64,000 nucleotides of DNA, from contig JARKIP010000021.1 of the NCBI GenBank assembly GCA_029990175.1, positions 21,457,501-21,521,500 of the forward strand, written 5' to 3'. Origin of the DNA: Petunia secreta (lineage: Eukaryota > Streptophyta > Magnoliopsida > Solanales > Solanaceae). This document shows, one piece after another, positions 36,201 through 46,713 of the stretch (positions are counted from its first letter, which is position 1; each line of letters opens with the position of its first letter). Position numbers and translations under genes: made by a program. The notes beneath the pieces were generated by a model. That model saw only the letters and a program-made list of their open reading frames with translations, was not told where the DNA came from and did no database searches.

Positions 36201-36295
36201 TTCATCCTATTCTTCCACCAAGCATAGTACTGCCCATTGAACTGTGGGGGCCTCTGAACTGACCGTCCTTCAGTGATGGTAGGTGGTGCACTCAT
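33270..36295 (-). pseudogene. Copia gag, rearranged, with insertion and second gag N-terminus
   Basis: Starts at 36295 (MSAPPTITEGRSVQRP PQFNG). The UBN2-type capsid runs through 'KCLVCGLGPEEFSRVSS' and 'MTRLTIITNEMRSLDMEL' to 'LPEAWEPKM' near 35735. About 740 bp of foreign sequence follow, then gag resumes at 34975 with 'RSIKLEELVGSLKTHEMM', a zinc knuckle 'CFKCFKKDHAVMDC' (about 34700) and an acidic linker 'ESPLALMGLTG'. Next comes a second, different gag N-terminal region 'PSKPLVFNGTNYKCWKKQM' (34380-34050), rejoining at 'DSALMATDG' and the long coiled-coil C-terminus. It ends with a damaged second knuckle 'FCGETGHYKQRC'. The 552-codon part (34928-33270) is still open. Confidence 0.85.
34982..35725. 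other. Foreign insert within copia gag, about 740 bp
   Basis: Gag homology stops after 'WEPKM' and resumes at 'RSIKLEEL'. The intervening DNA has no gag similarity and is non-coding on the gag strand. It includes 'CGATCTATAACTG' and a tract 35150-35300 of intergenic character. The exact edges and any target duplication could not be fixed by eye. It could be captured host DNA. Confidence 0.55.
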
Positions 36296-36336
36296 AGTTC
36301 TGATCCTTCTCAAGGTGTTAACCTAGCACAAGAAGA

Positions 36337-36353
36337 CCTGCTCTGATACCACT
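36337..36353 (-). promoter_or_regulatory. Primer binding site of the copia element
   Basis: The minus strand reads AG then TGGTATCAGAGCAGG immediately after the LTR end. This initiator-Met tRNA match fixes the element's orientation. Confidence 0.93.
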
Positions 36354-37260
36354 TGTTATAATCTATGCACCTCCTAAGGACACTAGAAGGGGGAGGGGAT
36401 TGAATAGTGTCCACTGATTTTTCGATTCAAGAACTTGATTCTCTTGAGTCAAGAACCCTGTTCTTGCCTCTGCAGTTTTGCAACCTGAACACCACAACAC
36501 ACACCAAACACAGACACAAGGGACACAAGGATTTTACGTGGAAAACTCCTTGCTCAAGGGAGAAAAACAACGACCCACACTCCGGGATTTTTGAACACAA
36601 TCCACTAACAACACGAGTAAGTTTCTGATTACAAGACTCTGTAGCCAAGGGGCTACACTCTAGACCCTAATCACTAAACAAAGCTAAACTCTAGCTTTAC
36701 AAAGTAATCTCTCAAAGGTTCATCTAATACATATGCTTCTACGATAAGCTAATAGGTAAAAACAATGATCGCACAAAGCAAGACAACTTACAATTCACGA
36801 ACCTAGACAGAATATCTAGACTCAATCTATTTAGCTCTACCAGTTGTCTTCTTCAGTTATCTCAAGTAGAAAGCTGCTTGATCGCCTTTGTATGCTCTCA
36901 ACTCGCTGTTTGTGAATAACTGATTTCGGCTGTATCAACTACTTGTATTTATATGGGCTTTCCAACCCTAGTTGAGTCCCACAAGGAATCCTTGTAATTA
37001 TGGTAAGACAAGATTCCTTGTAACTCTTTTCCTTGTTGAAGTCCAACTCCTATTCGTGCTTCGAAGACACAGCCTGGGCACCGCCTCTTTTAGTCTGACT
37101 AGGATGCATACTCATTCACGCGTCACTTTTTCTAGTTCCGCAGGGACTTGCAACCCTCAGATCTTTTTGGCCAGTCGTGCTCTTCTATTCAAGGACTAGA
37201 TTCTTCTCTGAAACCACTTAGTCCTTCTTGTTTGTCATTCTTCAAAACCAATTCTCAACA
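36354..37260 (-). repeat. 5' LTR of the copia element
   Basis: 907 bp, TG...CA, next to the PBS. Matches the other LTR throughout apart from scattered substitutions and the G-run. Confidence 0.93.
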
Positions 37261-37265
37261 AGGAT

Positions 37266-37390
37266 GTTTATTCAAATATTCCTATAATTGATTATATTGC
37301 ATTGCAAATATGATGATGATTAAAATTTCTTAAAACATGATGAAAATATTAGTTAATATTATCCGCGCAACGCGCGGGTATGAATACTAG
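37266..37390 (+). mobile_element. Helitron 3' end, interrupted upstream by the copia element
   Basis: A perfect 6-bp stem CCGCGC-AAC-GCGCGG (37363-37377), nine bases, then CTAG (37387-37390) followed by T. This is the canonical Helitron 3' terminus. Since the copia TSD ends at 37265, the Helitron body probably continues left of 26033. A TC dinucleotide at 25946 followed by ATACTATATAT is a possible 5' end, which would make a short element of about 210 bp without the copia insertion, but this is weak. Confidence 0.65.
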
Positions 37391-38370
37391 TTTTTATGAA
37401 ATTATAGGAAACTGTATAGTTATAAGAAAACTAAAACATAAAAGGAAAGAAAAGTAAAAGAGGAAAAAAGGGAGCAATTATTCAGATTAACAGTAGTATA
37501 CTCTTTGTTCAAAAATAAAAATAAAAATAGTATACTCGAGACTAAAGTAGCATCACCGAAAATGTAGACACGGCAGTCTCATACGATGTCTTCCTTCTCC
37601 TAAGAAAACAATGGCTTAACTCTGCAAAAGGAAAAAAAAAGAAGGAAAGTTTGTTTGACAATTGCATCGGAATTTATTCACACATAGCTACAGATAATAT
37701 TATTTTGATGCATAAATAATGTGTTTAAGGTCAAATGCTCAACATGCTTCAACATTGATCCTTTTCTATTACTGCAAAATAGACAATACAATTTCTTCCA
37801 ACAGTTATGAAACATCAACAGGGAAACAACTGTACCTTTGTGAAGCTTCTCCAATCTACAAAAGTGGTCACAACAAATTGAACGCACAAAAATAAAAGGA
37901 TTATACCATTGTCTTATGAACATTTATGGAGGAAATCACTCCATGAATAGATTTTTGTTCGCCTGAATTTCGGTAGTTCAAGTTCATCTGGTATCTTGAA
38001 GAACTACAATCCTCACACCTAAAGAAAAAGATGAACGTCTCAAGTTGAAGAATTACAATTTATAGACTTCATTTGTCAAAAAAATGAAAACATTAAAATG
38101 GTAGAGTTCAAATGGTTGTATAGTTCATTATATTTACCATACTTCATTGGTAATTAATAGAACCAAAATTACGAATCCTTCGATATAATTTCCCATTTGA
38201 CTCATTATAAATTTCTCATTTTAGGATACAGAGGCTCTCACCGGGTTGGAAAATAATGCAACATGGAAGATTACATGCCATAGCATAAGCATATCGTGAA
38301 ACAAACAGAGGCCCTTGTTGTTTTGTCTTCTGTAGCTTGACTTGTTTCCCTAGAAAATAGAAAACCAAAA

Positions 38371-38405
<35 letters not shown>

Positions 38406-38619
38406 AGCAGGTAGGCAAATGATTTCTTGTTATTCTCATAAGAAGCAACAGATAAGCTAAGGCTAAATAGTAAGCAGTGGATTGGAAAGTTATGAGATAA
38501 ACGTGGACAATTACTATTTGGATACTTAGTGAGACATTTTAATTGGACGTTTCAACTACTGACTTTAATGAGGTACTTACTGAACGTTTTAATCTTCTTA
38601 AATTCCATCATTAAAAAAA
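37391..38619. other. Intergenic DNA, no gene recognised
   Basis: AT-rich, with an (AAAT)n microsatellite at about 38368-38406. Scattered minus-strand frames such as 37678-37923 show no domain. Confidence 0.45.
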
Positions 38620-39830
38620 GGCAGAATACATAGACAGCCCACTAAAGTTGGCACCAATTCCCATTTGAACACTCCAACTTTCCAAGCGATCAAATAGACA
38701 CTTCTTTTTGTCAAAAATGTGTCTCGTGAATACCCGTGTCAAACATAGCTCGCGCGTGAATAACAATCGCTGATGATGTGGAAAGCTAGCAAATAATGTT
38801 GTGACATGTGTAATTTATAACAAAACAAAAAATCTACATAAAGTTTAAAGGGGAAAAAAAGAAAAACTAAAGTAAAGTTAATAGTAATTCTATCTCCACC
38901 ACCCCCACCCCCCTAAAACTTCATCTTCTTCGTCATACTCCTCCTCCTCTTCTTCTCCATCACCTGCCCTTTCCCACCATGGATTTGTTTCTGTTAACAC
39001 AAAGCTACCCTCCCAGCAAAAGAACAAAAAATTATTTATTTTCTTTAATTTCATCATCAACGCCTAGGCCAAAGGCCCAAATTAGTCAACTTTGTAATGA
39101 TTAAACCATAGTTATAATCTCCATTTCGAGCTAAAAACGGGATCGACCGAGTTGACTAAATTTGGTTTTTCTTAAATACCGAGTTAATTTGATCAACTCA
39201 CTCTCCCTTCCCGGCGATGACAAAGCTTCCGATCCACTGCTACGTCATCAACTTTGTCCCAATTAACTCCTCCTTCCTAAAATCACACCAAAAAGAATCT
39301 GCAAAATAGACCATATTTGTTCCACCATGAAAACTTATGTGTTGATGGAGAATTTAGATGTGCCTGCTGGTAGCATTGCGGCGGAGGCTTGGCAGTGACT
39401 ATGGATTCGTCTGGAGAAGACAATGACGGCGGCGACAGATTTTTTGAAGAATTGGTGGTGGGTTTTTGGACGAAGAAGGAGTTAAGACCCTAGAGAGTTT
39501 TTTACACGGCAGCAATGGTGGACATGTGGATGAGGCCGTAGTTTCAGGTGGTGCTCAGGCGAGGAAATGGCTGATTGTAAGAAAAATGGAAGGTGCGGGA
39601 CCCACTTAAAGAAATTTAATATGATTAAATTTAAAATAAAAGAGCAAAAGTGTTATTATGGCCCTCACGCGCGGTATATTAAGTGAAACTCACATGAATT
39701 GCCATGTCAGCATCAAGTGTCCACGAGACACATATTTGACAAAAAGAAGTGTCTATTTGATCGCTTGGAAAGTTGAAGTGTTCAAGTGGGAATTGGTGCC
39801 AACTTTAGTGGGTTGTTTATGTATTCTGCC
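38620..39830. mobile_element. Non-autonomous Mutator-like element, 1,211 bp
   Basis: A 9-bp direct repeat TTAAAAAAA flanks both sides (38611-38619, 39831-39839). The terminal inverted repeats, starting GGCAGAATACATAGACAGCC and its mirrored end, run for about 115 bp with few differences. Long TIRs plus a 9-bp TSD are the MULE signature. The interior (about 38750-39680) has no transposase and no long ORF. It includes CTC/TTC-rich and GCGGCGGAGG-like patches that differ from the AT-rich surroundings, so it may be a Pack-MULE that picked up host sequence. Confidence 0.82.
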
Positions 39831-39839
39831 TTAAAAAAA

Positions 39840-40812
39840 AGAAGAAGAAGGAGGAAATAGATATAATGTAGCGAATGGAGTGAAAATAACAAACAATGAA
39901 AAAGAGCAAAAAAAGTGCAATCCTTGGCCATAGAGCATTTACTTCTAAAGACAGGAATTCTTTTTCATCTCCCCTGTCAAAGTCGACGTCTTAACCTGAC
40001 TTCCTGAGCTCAGTTGATTCTTGAAGCAGTAGCTCTGGATCGAGAGCTGGATGCTTACCTTATTATTATGAAATAAAAAGGAGAAAGAGCTTTTTTTTTT
40101 TTATAGATGTTGAGGTGAGTGGGGTGGGGGGGGGGGGAGGGAAAGGGGTTTGCTGGCTTGCTGGCTAGCTCGTGCAATCAAGGACTAGGATCAAGAGCAT
40201 GCCATATCACTTGCTTAAAGTTCTCAATTAGAAGATATATAGATATAGATAGATATAGATATAGATATAGATGGATATGTTCGACTTCTCACCACCCAAC
40301 TATAATCTTTAATAATTATAATATATGAGATTTTAACCATGTCCATCCTCATATATGACAAAATATACCAGCTAAAAAATTGTCTGCCTTAAAATAGTGA
40401 ATAATTAATGTCTATTTATATGTTTGTCGAATCATTTAAAGAAACAAATTTCCTATAGTTATTATCTTTGCTTTAATAGAGAAGACTATAGTATTTCCGT
40501 AATGTTAAAGCAAAGTCGATGAAACAGCTTGAAAGATTATCGTTGCTTTGGAGATTGTAAAAGAAAAAGAGGGAATAAAGCAAACCCAAGTCCACGATAT
40601 ATTTTTAAATGACAAAAATTGAAAAATATTACTACTACTAATAGAAGCAAAGTACGCAAATATTAATGGTATTTTATTTGTTTCTCATCCAGTATTAGGT
40701 TGCTGTATTAAAATCTTGATTAATTTGGACTTAATTAAGCAGCATAAGTGAAACTAAAGAGGGAAGCACTCGCTATCAATTTTTTTTTCATTTTTAAAAT
40801 TTGAATTCAAAA
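39840..40812. other. Intergenic DNA with simple repeats
   Basis: Includes a T-run (40091-40102), a G-run (40123-40140) and an (AGATAT)n microsatellite at 40228-40272. No gene recognised. Confidence 0.6.
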
Positions 40813-42820
40813 TCATACTACTATATAAGCATGTCCTAAAAAAGGTAAAAGTTAGATTACTAATATGCCCCTCTAAAATCTAAAATTAGCAAACTTAGAA
40901 ACAAAAGCCTACTTCAGGAAAAAAAAAAAAGAGAGCCTACTTAGCCAAAACAAAGAGACACACATTACTTGAAGGGATGTAATCCTTCATTTATCACGGA
41001 ATAGGCACTTTGCACTAGCTACTAGAGCAACCAAATAATTTCAGACAAATAAATTTTCTTGAAACCACTGCTAAGATTTAGCCAAAGGAGACGAACAACT
41101 TCATTAGTATTAACAGTTAATACTATTGATAGTAGGAGGAAGGCCAATTTCGTCTTCTAACTCAGATTACCACTTACGAATTTCTCACTGTTCAAATTCA
41201 TGATATAGTTGCATATTTATGGATTTATGCAACTACTATATATGCATTATATGTTAAAGAAGATGGTGCTTTTATTCTGAGGAAGAAATAGAGGATTACC
41301 TTTTCAAGATTGTTTGATTGGTGTACAAGGTATTAGTTATGTTCTTTCATTATAGTTCAATAGTCAAGAATTTACACGGACAGAATTATACAATATCCAT
41401 TAAAACATTACGTTAAATTCATTTATCGGATTATGCAGTGTTATGCTCCTACATAATTCTTCTTGGTTGGCTAGATTCTTTTGAAGGAATCGGTGTCCCT
41501 GAAGTTGCGAAATATGCAATATGTATGTCATTGTGAAAGACCTTTTAAAGTGAGGTACGTACGTATTGGTTAAGTAGGATCAATTTATACTTCAAACATG
41601 ATTTGGATCAATAATCATTGAGAATTTTACAAAGTTTCTCAAACGGGGTAACATTATAATTTCATATGTGCATGAGTACGGGAATGGTAGCCATTAGACG
41701 AAGATATTCCACATAATCATTTACATAAAATTATTGTTTTCCTTCGATGTGCAAAATAGTTACTCAAAGATTTGCTTTAATATTGATCAATGGAAGTGCT
41801 AAGCCGAGACTTGGTACCAGACCATGCTTTGAGATAGATATGAAGTTCTGAAGAAAACTAAGGTTATTAAAGTTTCGTGCTTGAATAGAAAGACAACATT
41901 ACTCAATTTTTTATGGATGCATGGATATACTGCTAATTGGATTTCTTTTGTTTTTCTTCTTTTATGGAGGTAACACATTGTTTTGGGGTATGAAAAGATT
42001 TCCATTTTCCATGACCAGTTGTGAGTGTTTTGACGCTCCATCCGATCTAGGGGCAATGTCGTTTTGACATTGTATGCTTACTACAAAGTTCATCCAGTCT
42101 TGGGACATTAATCACATATGCCACCACCATGCTTGAGTTTGAGTTTTGTTTTATGCCTTAAATATTTCTATCATACCCTCTCTAAATAAACAAAATACTC
42201 TACCTAGCTAAAAGTGTCTTTTTTTCAAAAGGTTATATCATTTTAATAAGTAACCAAATGCATTTTTGGACGAAATCTATTCGTTGGCTTTAGTGTAAAA
42301 ACCGTACACTATGTGGACTATTGAAGAATGAAACACCAGGCTTTCATTGAAAAAACATAAAAGAATTGACAAAATAATACTATTAATCGTAGTCTTGGAA
42401 GTAGAATTCAAATACTTAGCTTTTACATTTTACTAATCATTACAGTAGTAATAATAGTAATAGCTACTGCCACTGAAAGACATTAAATTTTTAGATGTTG
42501 CCCCTGTCATATACAGTTATGTTACTCATAAAAGATATTACGACAGATTATATATTATCTTATATTGTCCATGTTGTACTATTTTTGCATTGTACACCTA
42601 ACCCTCTGCAAGTTCAGTTTGAGGTAGCAATCAAAGTAGAATTAGCAAAACAATATGTGCACAAAAATAAGTTGCAGAAATATTTATCCTACTTCGTGAT
42701 AAAAGTATTAATATTTCAAAGAGGTTCAGTAAGACCAGACACATATCAAAGACATGAGTATTTTCAAGATTGTACTGTAAAACTCGGTATACACGTGCAA
42801 CGTACGTGTCGAGAAACTAA
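40813..42820 (+). mobile_element. Candidate non-autonomous Helitron, about 2 kb
   Basis: The left end TCATACTACTATATAAGCAT at 40813, preceded by A, has the look of plant Helitron 5' termini. The right end at 42791-42809 is a stem ACACGT/ACGTGT, seven bases after it, then CTAA and T (42817-42821), where CTAG would be expected. There is no RepHel coding and no TSD (Helitrons make none). Both ends are suggestive rather than conclusive, and no gene was recognised inside. Confidence 0.42.
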
Positions 42821-44433
42821 TTTTTTATTAAAGACGAAGGATTTTATCCATTCCCACAAAGTCACGACTATAGATGATAAATACCAATGAGTCTCTAGAG
42901 TACAATTGCGACTTAATAGCTTGGGGTAGCATCGATTTTTTTTTTTTCCCACGCATTTTACATTATTTTTTGTTGACAAGAAAGCAGAGAGTGACTTGTT
43001 ACTCAATAATTAGTAGAAGTAATATTGTATAGTTGACCGCTGATTAAGCTATGAATTAGCAAAGGTTGTAGCTATCTTACGTATGCTAATGGAATTACGT
43101 AGTTTTTATTTCCGAGTTATGTTTGTTATATTTTTTGCGAAAAATTGCTTGTGGAACATCTCACGTATTCTTTAGGGGTTATACGGTAGATAACAATATT
43201 AACATGCGACTCCTCATGTTATAAAGAGATTTCTAGCTTTCTACTTAAAATAATTACAACCCTCTCATTCTTTTTTTTTTTTTCTTTTCTAAAAGCAGTG
43301 GCTAAAACTACTTAATTCCTTCCAACTTTGCTCAAGATAGAACTGAGCCAATTGGCATGTTCCATTGCAAGTAGACTTTCGGATAGTTACCCACTTATCA
43401 ATTATTTATACAGTCTAGAAATTAAATAAATGCTCAATTAAGTTCTAAGTTACTCCATCAAAGTTGAAAATTAAAGTCAAAAGATGATTTAATGCAACCA
43501 TAAACCATTTAATTTTATAATCGGAAATTGGCTTTTGTTTACATAATTTGGTTGTCGACTCGTCTCTAGCTTAAGAGATGGCTTTTCGAGAATATGACTT
43601 CCCCAAGTCGCATCCTCAAGTGAAATCACTGTATGATCGATCAATAGAAAATAGTTTTACCTTCTCACACAAATACTTTACTAAATTATATGTGTTGCGT
43701 AATCCAAAATGCATTGAGATTCGCAGAAGAAAGAATTAAAGTACTAAAATGTGTTTGACTTCGATTATCACTTGCTAGCACCTTTGCATCAGAAAGCACA
43801 TAGATACAAATTGCCTGTGGATCTGTATTGATGAAGTTTATATTATTACGTGTGGAGAATATAATTTGATTGAAGTTGTAAATTAAAGGAGATTATTAGA
43901 AACTAATTTGAGAAGCAATATTTAGAAGCTAAAATTATATTTGAAAAGTAATTTTAATTAGAGAAACATTTCAAGTTTTATAAGTACACATAATTACGCT
44001 TGAAATACTGCAGAAACAAAATTTTTGATATTTTTTAGTGTCTCAAATACTGAAATTTGTATTGCAAATACTAATGGCCAAGCACGAACATCTTGCAATA
44101 TGAAAATTACCTATCCAATTTCCATAACACGAACATCTTGCAATATGAAAATTAAGAAAACAAATATTTGATTTGGTTTCATTCTAAACAAAAATGAAAA
44201 ACTAAATCAAACCCAAATCGAATCAAATTAACCTCCAAAATTAAAACTTGGAAATTTGTTTTCCTTTACTGCAGCTTTACGTTGTCAACTATCAAGTCTT
44301 GCTAAGCATCGCCGTAATTACCGTAATCGAGAATTAATTATTGTAACTTGAAACTCAATATATAGAAAGAATATCCACTTAACATGGAAATGTTCGTAAA
44401 TGTATCCCAAAGGTTATTATCTTTTCATATATA
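42821..44433. other. AT-rich intergenic DNA upstream of the glycosyltransferase
   Basis: No coding domain. Contains a direct repeat ACACGAACATCTTGCAATAT-like (about 44083 and 44128). Confidence 0.45.
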
Positions 44434-44684
44434 CTCCCTCCGTCCCAAATTAGTTGTCGCTTTAGAAAAAATGGTGTGTCCTAAATTAGTTGACACTTTA
44501 GGATTTCAAGATAAAAATTGTTAGTCTTTTCCAACTATATCCTTAATAATTAAAAAAATTCTTAACAAAATTCAATAGTCAAACATTAAATAGGGGTAAC
44601 ATAGTAAAATAAATACTGTATTTAATGATTTTCTTAATGGGCATGAAGAAGCTAAAAGCGACAACTAATTTGGGATGGAGGGAG
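44434..44684. mobile_element. Stowaway MITE, 251 bp, in the UGT upstream region
   Basis: Termini CTCCCTCCGTCCCAAATTAG and its mirrored end form about 30-bp inverted repeats with one mismatch near the tip. TA occurs on both sides (44432-44433, 44685-44686). It lies 287-537 bp before the glycosyltransferase start codon. Confidence 0.93.
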
Positions 44685-44913
44685 TAATAACTACCCTTTA
44701 TATAGGAGAAGATTATTTACAGCTCATCATGAACATCTTGCGTTTCTCTTAATAATCTTGTAGAATGAATATATTGACAATTTAACTAATTATATCATAT
44801 TATTATTCTGAAAAATATATCAACTTAACATATATAATGACAAAAAAGATTGATACACTGTGAGTCTCCAAGTAAGAAAACCACATTTCATGAAAACATT
44901 TCTTCTCTCCCTC

Positions 44914-44921
44914 TATTTATA
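44914..44921 (+). promoter_or_regulatory. Likely TATA box of the glycosyltransferase gene
   Basis: TATTTATA lies 50-57 bp before the ATG, leaving a 5' leader of roughly 20-25 nt. The leader contains CAAATAGAGAGAGAAC. Inferred from position and sequence only. Confidence 0.5.
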
Positions 44922-44970
44922 TCAACTTTCTTCCCTTGCATTCTTTCTCAAATAGAGAGAGAACTAAAGA

Positions 44971-46713
44971 ATGGAAAAGAATAAGGGAACACTTCTTCTT
45001 TTCCCCTTCATGGCACAAGGCCATATTATACCCTTCTTAACCTTAGCCTTCAAATTAGAACAAAAAGGTTACAACATAATTTTTGTAAACACACCTCTCA
45101 ATATCAAGAAACTCAAATCATCACTCCCTTCAAATTCAGCAATTTCACTTCTTGAAATCCCTTTCAATAGTTCTCAACATGGCTTACCACCAAACACTGA
45201 AAATACTGATTCACTTCCTTATAAACTCTCATTACATTTTACAACAATTTCCTCTTGTCTTGAACCTTCGTTTAGAAATCTTGTTTCTAATCTTACTGAA
45301 AAGCCACTTTGTATAATATCAGACTTTTTCTTCGGATGGTCAGCTAATATAGCACATGAGTTTGGAATATTTCATGTTATTTTCAGTGGTGCTAGTGGTT
45401 TTGGCTTAGCATGTTACTATTCTATGTGGCTAAATTTGCCACATAAAAAAACAAAAAGCATTGAGTTCACTATGCCTGATTTTCAAGAAGCTGGCAATCT
45501 TGAAGTTAGCCAATTGAGTCCAAGTTTATTATCAGCTGATTCTAATGATCCTTATACAAATTTCAACTGGAAAAATCTTCATAATTGGATGAACTCTGAT
45601 GGCATTCTTTTCAATACAGTTGAAGAGTTAGACAACATTGGATTAACCTATTTTCGTCGAAAATTAGGATTACCAATTTGGCCTATTGGACCAATACCTT
45701 GGCCAGTGAGTAATAAACAAAGAGCTGGGAAAGAAACAGGGCTAGAAACAGATAAATGCATTAAATTTCTCGATGAAAAAGAACCGAAGTCAGTACTATA
45801 CATTTCTTTTGGCTCACAAAGTACTATTTCAGCACCACAAATGATGGAACTTGCAAAAGCCTTAGATGTTGCTAGTGGAATAAATTTCATATGGGTTGTT
45901 AGACCACCTTTGGGTTTTGACATAAACATGGAGTTTAGAGCTGAAGAATGGCTACCTGAGAGGTTTGTTCAACGCGTTTTCGAGGATCAAAATAGGGGAC
46001 TCATAGTGTCAAAATGGGCTCCTCAGGTAACCATCTCATCTAAAAAGTTTAAACTGTACAATACTAACATTTCTAAATAATTAAATCATTTTTACATTTC
46101 AACATGCACCCTCACGTGTTTGTCTAGTTACTATTTTTTTCTTGCTTGGTGTAGTACCAGGTGAGTGTGAAATTATCTTATCTGAAAGCTTATGAATTAT
46201 TTTATGTCTCAACAGGTTGAAATCTTGGGTCACAAATCAGTTGGAGCTTTCTTGACTCATTGCGGATGGAATTCAGTGTTAGAATCACTTGGAAATGGAG
46301 TTCCACTTCTTGGTTGGCCTATAGCAGCAGAGCAATTCTACAATGCAAAGTTCTTGGAACAAGATGTTGGTGTTTGTGTTGAGGTGGCTAGAGGGAATAA
46401 CTCTGAGGTTAAGTATGAAGATATATTGGACAAAATTGAGCCGGTCATGGGGGGAACTGATAAAGGGAAAGAAATTAGAAAGAAAGCTTGTGAGGTCAAA
46501 GAAATGATAGGAAATGCAATAATAGATGATGAAGACTTTAAAGGGTCTTCTGTTGAAGCAATGGAAGAGTTTCTTAATGCAGCTTTGTCCATGAAGAAGA
46601 TGTCAAACAGTGTAAAAGTTAATGGTGATTATATGATGATGACAAGCCAAGAAGACAATATGAAGAAGATGTCATATGATACAAGGATTTATGGAAACAT
46701 TTTGAAAAGCTAA
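44971..46713 (+). CDS. UDP-glycosyltransferase, UGT92A1-like (family 1), two exons
   Basis: Exon 1 44971-46026 and exon 2 46216-46713, joined across a 189-bp GT..AG intron (phase 0), give 517 residues. It transfers a sugar, probably glucose, from UDP-sugar to a small acceptor in the cytosol. Visible: N-terminal 'MAQGHIIPFL' with the catalytic His18, the supporting Asp118 in 'CIISDFF', and the 44-residue PSPG box from Trp349 to Gln392 (WAPQ ... HCGWNS ... AAEQ). The last Gln favours UDP-glucose in this family. The intron falls inside the PSPG box, directly after WAPQ. Start chosen at 44971: the first ATG after a TATA-like site, with the expected N-terminus. The C-terminus carries an unusual Met/Lys-rich tail of about 40 residues with a repeated 'MKKMS' beyond the usual end. 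Acceptor unknown. Intact. Confidence 0.93.

Larger units (their letters stand above)
26033..37260 (-). mobile_element. Ty1/copia element of Sirevirus type, 11.2 kb
   Basis: Perfect TSD AGGAT at 26028-26032 and 37261-37265. The LTRs are 26033-26963 (931 bp) and 36354-37260 (907 bp), differing by a few percent by eye; much of the length difference is a long G-run at 26069-26096. Read on the minus strand the order is LTR, PBS, gag, protease-integrase-RT-RNase H (copia order), an extra ORF, PPT, LTR. LTRs starting TGTTGA on the coding strand, the large size, the coiled-coil gag and a post-pol ORF all fit Sireviruses (SIRE1/ToRTL1-like). Every reading frame is broken, although the LTRs are still similar. 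Confidence 0.92.

Noticed and set aside
37261..37390. Simple intergenic flank after the copia TSD
   Set aside because: The terminal hairpin and CTAG/T fit a Helitron 3' end better than random sequence.
42495..42890. 131-codon plus-strand ORF
   Set aside because: No domain, composition as expected by chance, and it runs across the proposed Helitron end.
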